A stretch of 64,000 nt of DNA from contig CM038919.1 in the NCBI GenBank assembly GCA_021904315.1, forward strand, positions 18,097,666 to 18,161,665. The letters are read 5' to 3'. Under the pieces are notes generated by a model. That model was not told the DNA's origin, searched no databases, and saw only the letters and a program-made list of their open reading frames with translations. Shown one piece after another: positions 59,567 to 64,000 of the stretch. Origin of the DNA: Sphagnum magellanicum (Eukaryota; Streptophyta; Sphagnopsida; Sphagnales; Sphagnaceae). A program made the translations under genes and the position numbers. Within the stretch, counting starts at the first letter, position 1. Each line of letters starts with the position of its first letter.

Positions 59567-59800
59567 AGTTGGCGTTCCTTCCACCAAAAGAAGTCACAAA
59601 GAGAAGCAGCTCCTATGGCATTTTGGAGAAGAAGAGGAGTTGGGTGGTGGTCGAGAAGCTTGCTCTTGAGAAATTGTATTACTGCCTTCCTTCCTTTGCA
59701 GAATTCAGGCCTCAAGGTAAAGAACCGGAGTGGGCAATGGGAAGGACCGGGTGGGGGGGAGCTCAACGGGTGCATTATGCACCGGGTTCACACTAGTTGT

Positions 59801-62800
59801 ACACTAATACCAACAATATTTCGATGAAATTAACATTCTAACTTTGTATTCCCAATATTTATGCATAATAATCTTCATTATAAACCAACACTTGTAATAT
59901 CATGTTATTGTTTAATCAAGTTTAAGTGGGTGCAATACCATCCCTAGTCCAATATGAATGATTATATGGGGTATATATGGTATTACCCACATAATGCAAA
60001 AAACTTATACCATTTAGGCCTTTTCCATGATATCAATATTCACATCAATATTGATATTTATGACATGCCCAACATTGGTTTCAACCATGACACAACTTTT
60101 CCAATGATTTATCATTTCATTACAAGGTTGTTCCATAATGGGAATTAGGGGTCTACATTAAATAAGAAAATCTAATTAGACAATATATATCATTATAATT
60201 GGTTATTGGTTTTGATGCAATTTGAATCATAATCAATCACCATGAATGCAATTTAACATAAAACTATGTGTAATATTTTTTTTTCCTTAAATGGCTTTAA
60301 TATTCCAAAGGATCATTGAATAAAAAATCAATTTAAAAATATCAAAAAATTATATATTATATGGTTCAAGAAAATTTCCTTCATTCAAGTTCAACATAAT
60401 AAACTATAGTTTATTATTAATATATTGAATTATTTTTCAATACATGATTTAACAATATATGAAAAAATCCAATAATGGTGATCCTTTCACTATGAAAAAT
60501 CATGTTCATGCCAACTAAACTACCCTACAACTAGAGTTCCAAACAATTAATATACAACTATTTTACAATTGTCGCAAAAAAAATAAAAATAAAAATTCAT
60601 GTTAGAAAATTAGGGAATTGTATTATAATTGGTTTGCAAAATAGACATCTATATAATAAAATGTACACATCATAAATATAGTTGTAGTCAACCATGTTTG
60701 ACTTTGTTTGCAAGTTGCAATTTAATAACATGCGATGTATAATTTGGTAGGTTGTAAATAACCATGTCATTCAATGTGTTGTTGTTTGTTGTATAATAAT
60801 CCAAACCAATATGTGCAAGAAAACAAATTCCAAAATAACAAAGGTATGGTGAGTTCTAACCTCAATACTCCAAGTATGTGATGCATTTTATTTTGAAAAC
60901 TAACATTGTATGCAATTATAATCGATTATAACTTAGTTTGTACTATTAATGTTAAATATGTTGCATTTTAATGATAAATAAAGATATGTTAGTGGCACTA
61001 CAATTGTAAATTAGTTTTATTTAAGTTGAAAGGATGGAGATTTAGATATTTTTTGCATTACAATGTTATGTATGTTGCATTTTAATTATAAATAAGTTTG
61101 TTAATGGCACTATAATTATAAACCAGTTTAATTTAAGTTGAAAAGATGGACCTCTATATATCCTTTGTATTGCAATGTTATGTATATGTTATTGATTTCA
61201 TTTCACATGTGACATTGAATATTAAAATATGACATATTTCAAGCAAACAAGGTGGAATGAAGAAATTATGGTTCAAAATCCCTATTCACAAAAAATTAAA
61301 AAACATTAATTTATAAAAAATAATGTTTTAAATGACAATATTTGATTGTTGTGGTTTTTCATCTTTGTGATGACCTCTTGTTTGGGTAGAAGAAATTTTT
61401 TATTATAAATAGCTTGGGAAATATATTTAGATTTGTAGTTAAATTATATTTCAATAATCAAAAGAAAAGCTCTTGAAATGCATTTTTCAATTTTGAATGT
61501 TAGCGCATACAATTTCAGATCCATTTCAAGTTTATTAATAGTGATGGAATGCAATTATGCCTTGTTATTCCGATGCATTGTTATGTGCTTAATTTTTTGG
61601 GTTCATAAAAATAGCAAAATTGGCTATGGTTCAAACTATAATACTATTGGATTTGGAGAGTTTGATTTTGGTGGTGTGTATATTTGCACAATTGTTTTAT
61701 ATTGTTAATACTTTTTTTCATGATGAAGTCATAACAACTTGGATTGATGAAAAAACAAGAAGGGATCTTTTTAGCTTGATGTAATTTGGTTTCAATGCCT
61801 CACTTTTCCATGATGTTGACCAATTTGAGCTTTTGGTAAATTTCTCTCTCTTTGAGTCCCATTTGGTTTTCTTTGTGTCCCTAAACTAATGTGTGGCTTG
61901 TATGTTAAAATCATGTGCTACCATTGGGTGGAGTGTCCTTTGGACAAGGGTTCAACTACTTCACATGATTTTTCAATTTTATTTATGCATTGTGATTTGT
62001 TCATATGATTTCAGTTTTTATCTTGAATTTTATGGACTTGTAGAAAATTGCTAGTGTTTAATCTTTAACTTGTAATTTGTAATTCAAGTAGCTTTGATCA
62101 TTGGCCATGACCTTTTTTTTTGTTTTGTTTGGGGTTGGGCTTTGCCATTCTAATCTTCTAAGATTCACCAAATGGTTCCATGAGTTTTTTTACTGCAGCC
62201 TAAATTCAAACTTTGTCAAAATTGAAATAGTCACTTCTCACAGGCACAATGCCACCTGAAATAGCCAAATACACCACCCATCCAAGGGCGAAAATAGTTC
62301 ATATGTTATTTGTATTTTTTTCTGTATAGCCAGTTTGAAAAATAACCAGGCATATGAGTGTAGCCACCTGAGTTACTAGCTCAAGCACACAATACCAAAT
62401 GGGACCCTTTCCCTTTCTTGGGTGCTTTCGGTTTATAAAGTTTGGCAGGGTTTCAATAGGATCACTTTAAAGAATGCTTTCAAAGAAAACACGCTGTTCT
62501 GCAGGCAAAAGAATAACCTAAAGACCTAGTTTGTTTTTTAGTAGTGTATTGGGATGTCACATTACAGGACGAATTGTTTTAGGAAAGCTCGCCTACCCTC
62601 TCCACAAGCTTTACTAAAATTGTAAAGCCTGCATCCCGTCTTGTTGCTGCCGCACCACCGCGCAGCTGTGGTGTTTACACGTGATAAAGACCATGGGTTT
62701 GTAGTTCACCTACCACAACCCTATGTACTTTCACCAGGCACACAATGCATACAGACATGCACCCCAGTCAGCTCCCGAAGCTCAAGTTTTGTTCCCGCCA

Positions 62801-63580
62801 GTTGTTTCAAAATTTGCCAAAGTACCAGTAATGTTGAAACTTGAAAGCACTTTCCTAACCAGTGCGACATGCAAGGTTTTTAAATTCCCAAGAAATTTTC
62901 AATTTAAGATTTTATGTGACTGGACAGCAGAAGCCATTCAAATACATAATTATCTGCCTTGCAATGCGTGGAGTACACTCACAGCCAGTTCATGCACTGC
63001 ATAACTCCCTTCTCTTCATGACTGGTCGAGACTCGACAGTGGACACTTGGCTGTCACTGATGCGAATGCATCATGATTCATGAATATCACTGGAACTATA
63101 ATGCTCATAAATATTCCCTTCTGCTGATGGGTAATTGATGACCCAAATATATAATTTATCATGCTCAACTTAATGACACCCAAACTTCTGATTTAACAGC
63201 TTCAATTTAATGATACTCAAACTTTATGCATCCATTGATTCAAAACTAATAAACAGCTAGCCTACTAATGTTATTATCCATTTGCACAAACATGGAAGTT
63301 TTCAAGTGGAGTGGTTGAAAGGAGGCTGGTCTTCTAGCACTACACTATTATTGACTCTTGATTGCTTTGTGACACGTCTACATTACACCTCTAGGTGTGT
63401 CTGAAAATTGTGCTGTCAACATCAATGTAACAGCACCTTCCCATGTCCCTGCCTACCAAATAGATGCAAGAATTTAAGGCAGAATTCCAGGACCTTGTTT
63501 GCACTTGAACATTGAAATTGAATTCGTGTAGCTAATTTAGTTGTGGGACATAATAGAAAGTTTGGTGATGCAGTTGTGAG
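59801..63580. other. AT-rich intergenic sequence
   Basis: No gene recognised. The stretch 62,600-63,480 is more balanced in composition and has overlapping plus-strand open frames (62,641-63,083) without a recognisable motif. Confidence 0.45.
60948..61190. repeat. Two-unit tandem repeat, 114 bp
   Basis: GTTGCATTTTAAT at 60,960 and 61,074 begins colinear units sharing AATAA, TTAATGGCACTA or TTAGTGGCACTA, TTTAAGTTGAAA-GATGGA and GCA(T/T)TACAATGTTATGTAT. A third unit starts but fades after 61,190. Confidence 0.7.
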
Positions 63581-63873
63581 CCAGGGCTTTTGTTTTCAAT
63601 TTTGAGAGGTAGGTGGCCGGGCAATTATCCACCAGAGGTGTTTAGCCAAATTTGGCTACGGATCAGAGAAAAGAGTATAGTTTTTTTTGACATGCAAGAA
63701 CCTATTGTCTAAATATGGCGATTTCTACTTTTCTCCCCCTTGAAATATAGCGAATTTGGGATTCTTTCCCCGAAAAATGTCCTTTGTACAAGGTGTGACC
63801 CCACCCCCCTCCCCCCCTTTTTTTTTCACCAATGGGTGCAATTTCGCCACAAAAAAAAAACACTGGTTGGGAG
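63573..63873 (+). mobile_element. hAT-like MITE, ~285 bp, second good copy
   Basis: Starts CCAGGGCTTTTGTTTTCAAT at 63,581 and ends AAAAAAAAAACACTG at 63,865, matching both termini and the internal order (GTAGGTGG, TGTCTAAATATGGCGATTTC, TTCGCCACAAAAA) of the copy at 7,879-8,161. GTTGTGAG at 63,573-63,580 and GTTGGGAG at 63,866-63,873 match at 7 of 8 positions, with one extra C between the left flank and the CAGG terminus. Non-coding. Confidence 0.6.
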
Positions 63874-64000
63874 AGCTTTCCAACACTAGATGTAGAGAAA
63901 TTGAATCCAACTTTTGTGAGACAAAGTTTGTAATTTGAGGAAAAGGCAGAAAGAGAGAATTATGAGAAGTCTACCTCAAAAAAGAAAAAAGAACTTATGT
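63874..64000. other. Right edge of window
   Basis: Nothing recognised. Confidence 0.4.

Larger units (their letters stand above)
57181..59800 (+). other. CpG-retaining gene-like block, candidate 5' gene region
   Basis: Composition becomes balanced and CG dinucleotides are frequent, unlike the flanks. On the plus strand a frame from 57,399 reads MSFNSVEITLEGIDHNSLNI, TIKDDW, a TGA, and VIQEDLQNLNAWQIDIVNSQ. A frame at 57,855-58,214 is open for 119 codons. Further right, 59,280-59,716 is purine-rich, with an open frame ending at a donor-like CAAG/GTAAAG at about 59,716. No family motif was found. It may be a host gene with introns, a promoter plus first exon, or a decayed element. Confidence 0.3.

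Noticed and set aside
59501-59827. Open frame of 108 codons beginning near 59,501
   Set aside because: Its middle is a (GT)n microsatellite read as Val-Cys repeats, and overlapping frames on both strands are equally open, so it is not supported as a protein on its own.
1-64000. CRISPR arrays, bacterial operons, rRNA genes or phage-like modules
   Set aside because: No regularly spaced identical repeats, no closely packed long ORFs with ribosome-binding sites and no rRNA-like sequence; the element types present are those of plant nuclear DNA.

Overview
This 64-kb window looks like repeat-dominated nuclear DNA of a plant (streptophyte), probably a lineage with a large, heavily methylated genome such as a fern, lycophyte, gymnosperm or charophyte; the exact lineage cannot be fixed from sequence alone. 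Reasons: AT-rich sequence with no long intact open reading frame; decayed copies of several plant-typical transposon classes (APE-type LINE, Helitron, hAT, PIF/Harbinger-like, MITEs); and coding remnants broken mainly by stop codons, many of which can be explained by C-to-T or G-to-A change at CAG, CGA or TGG codons, as expected from deamination of methylated cytosine. No intact host gene, rRNA, tRNA or CRISPR array could be supported.

Layout. 0-9.5 kb: AT-rich sequence with a possible CACTA end (~3.6-4.0 kb), an unidentified minus-strand coding remnant (4.4-5.1 kb), a solitary transposon end (6.63 kb) and a hAT-like MITE with an 8-bp target duplication (7.88-8.16 kb). 9.6-13.2 kb: a decayed LINE with endonuclease, reverse transcriptase and C-terminal zinc knuckle, ending in a GAAA-repeat tail. 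13.5-13.9 kb: an exon-like block on the minus strand. 15.9-18.0 kb: a CpG-retaining block that may be a host gene or gene fragment. 23.9-32.3 kb: nested DNA transposons, namely an unclassified transposase-like pseudogene (plus strand) split by a hAT-type MITE, a degenerate ~336-bp tandem repeat, and a hAT transposase pseudogene (minus strand) next to a second copy of the same MITE.

33.3-44.7 kb: a partial TIR-element copy; a Helitron RepHel pseudogene on the minus strand (36.15-40.7 kb) with N-terminal zinc-finger-like part, Rep HUH and two-tyrosine motifs and a PIF1-type helicase; a GC-rich block of palindromic CGGGACTCC motifs (42.25-43.05 kb); long poly-G, poly-C and poly-T tracts. 46.5-46.9 kb: a Myb/SANT-like remnant of a PIF/Harbinger-type element. 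49.5-51.2 kb: a 1.63-kb element with ~93-bp terminal inverted repeats, related to copies at 6.6 and 33.3 kb. 51.7-52.2 kb: another hAT-like MITE with a target duplication. 57.2-59.8 kb: a second CpG-retaining, gene-like block with minisatellites. 63.58-63.87 kb: another copy of the 7.9-kb MITE.

The recognisable proteins are separate, dead mobile elements rather than one pathway. Their shared feature is the mode of decay: each of the three long coding remnants stays in one frame over most of its length and is closed by stop codons, with at most one frameshift each in the LINE and Helitron. I found no convincing new biological system. The most unusual items are the long-TIR element family with a conserved internal hairpin, the nest of hAT ends, and the palindromic CGGGACTCC block.
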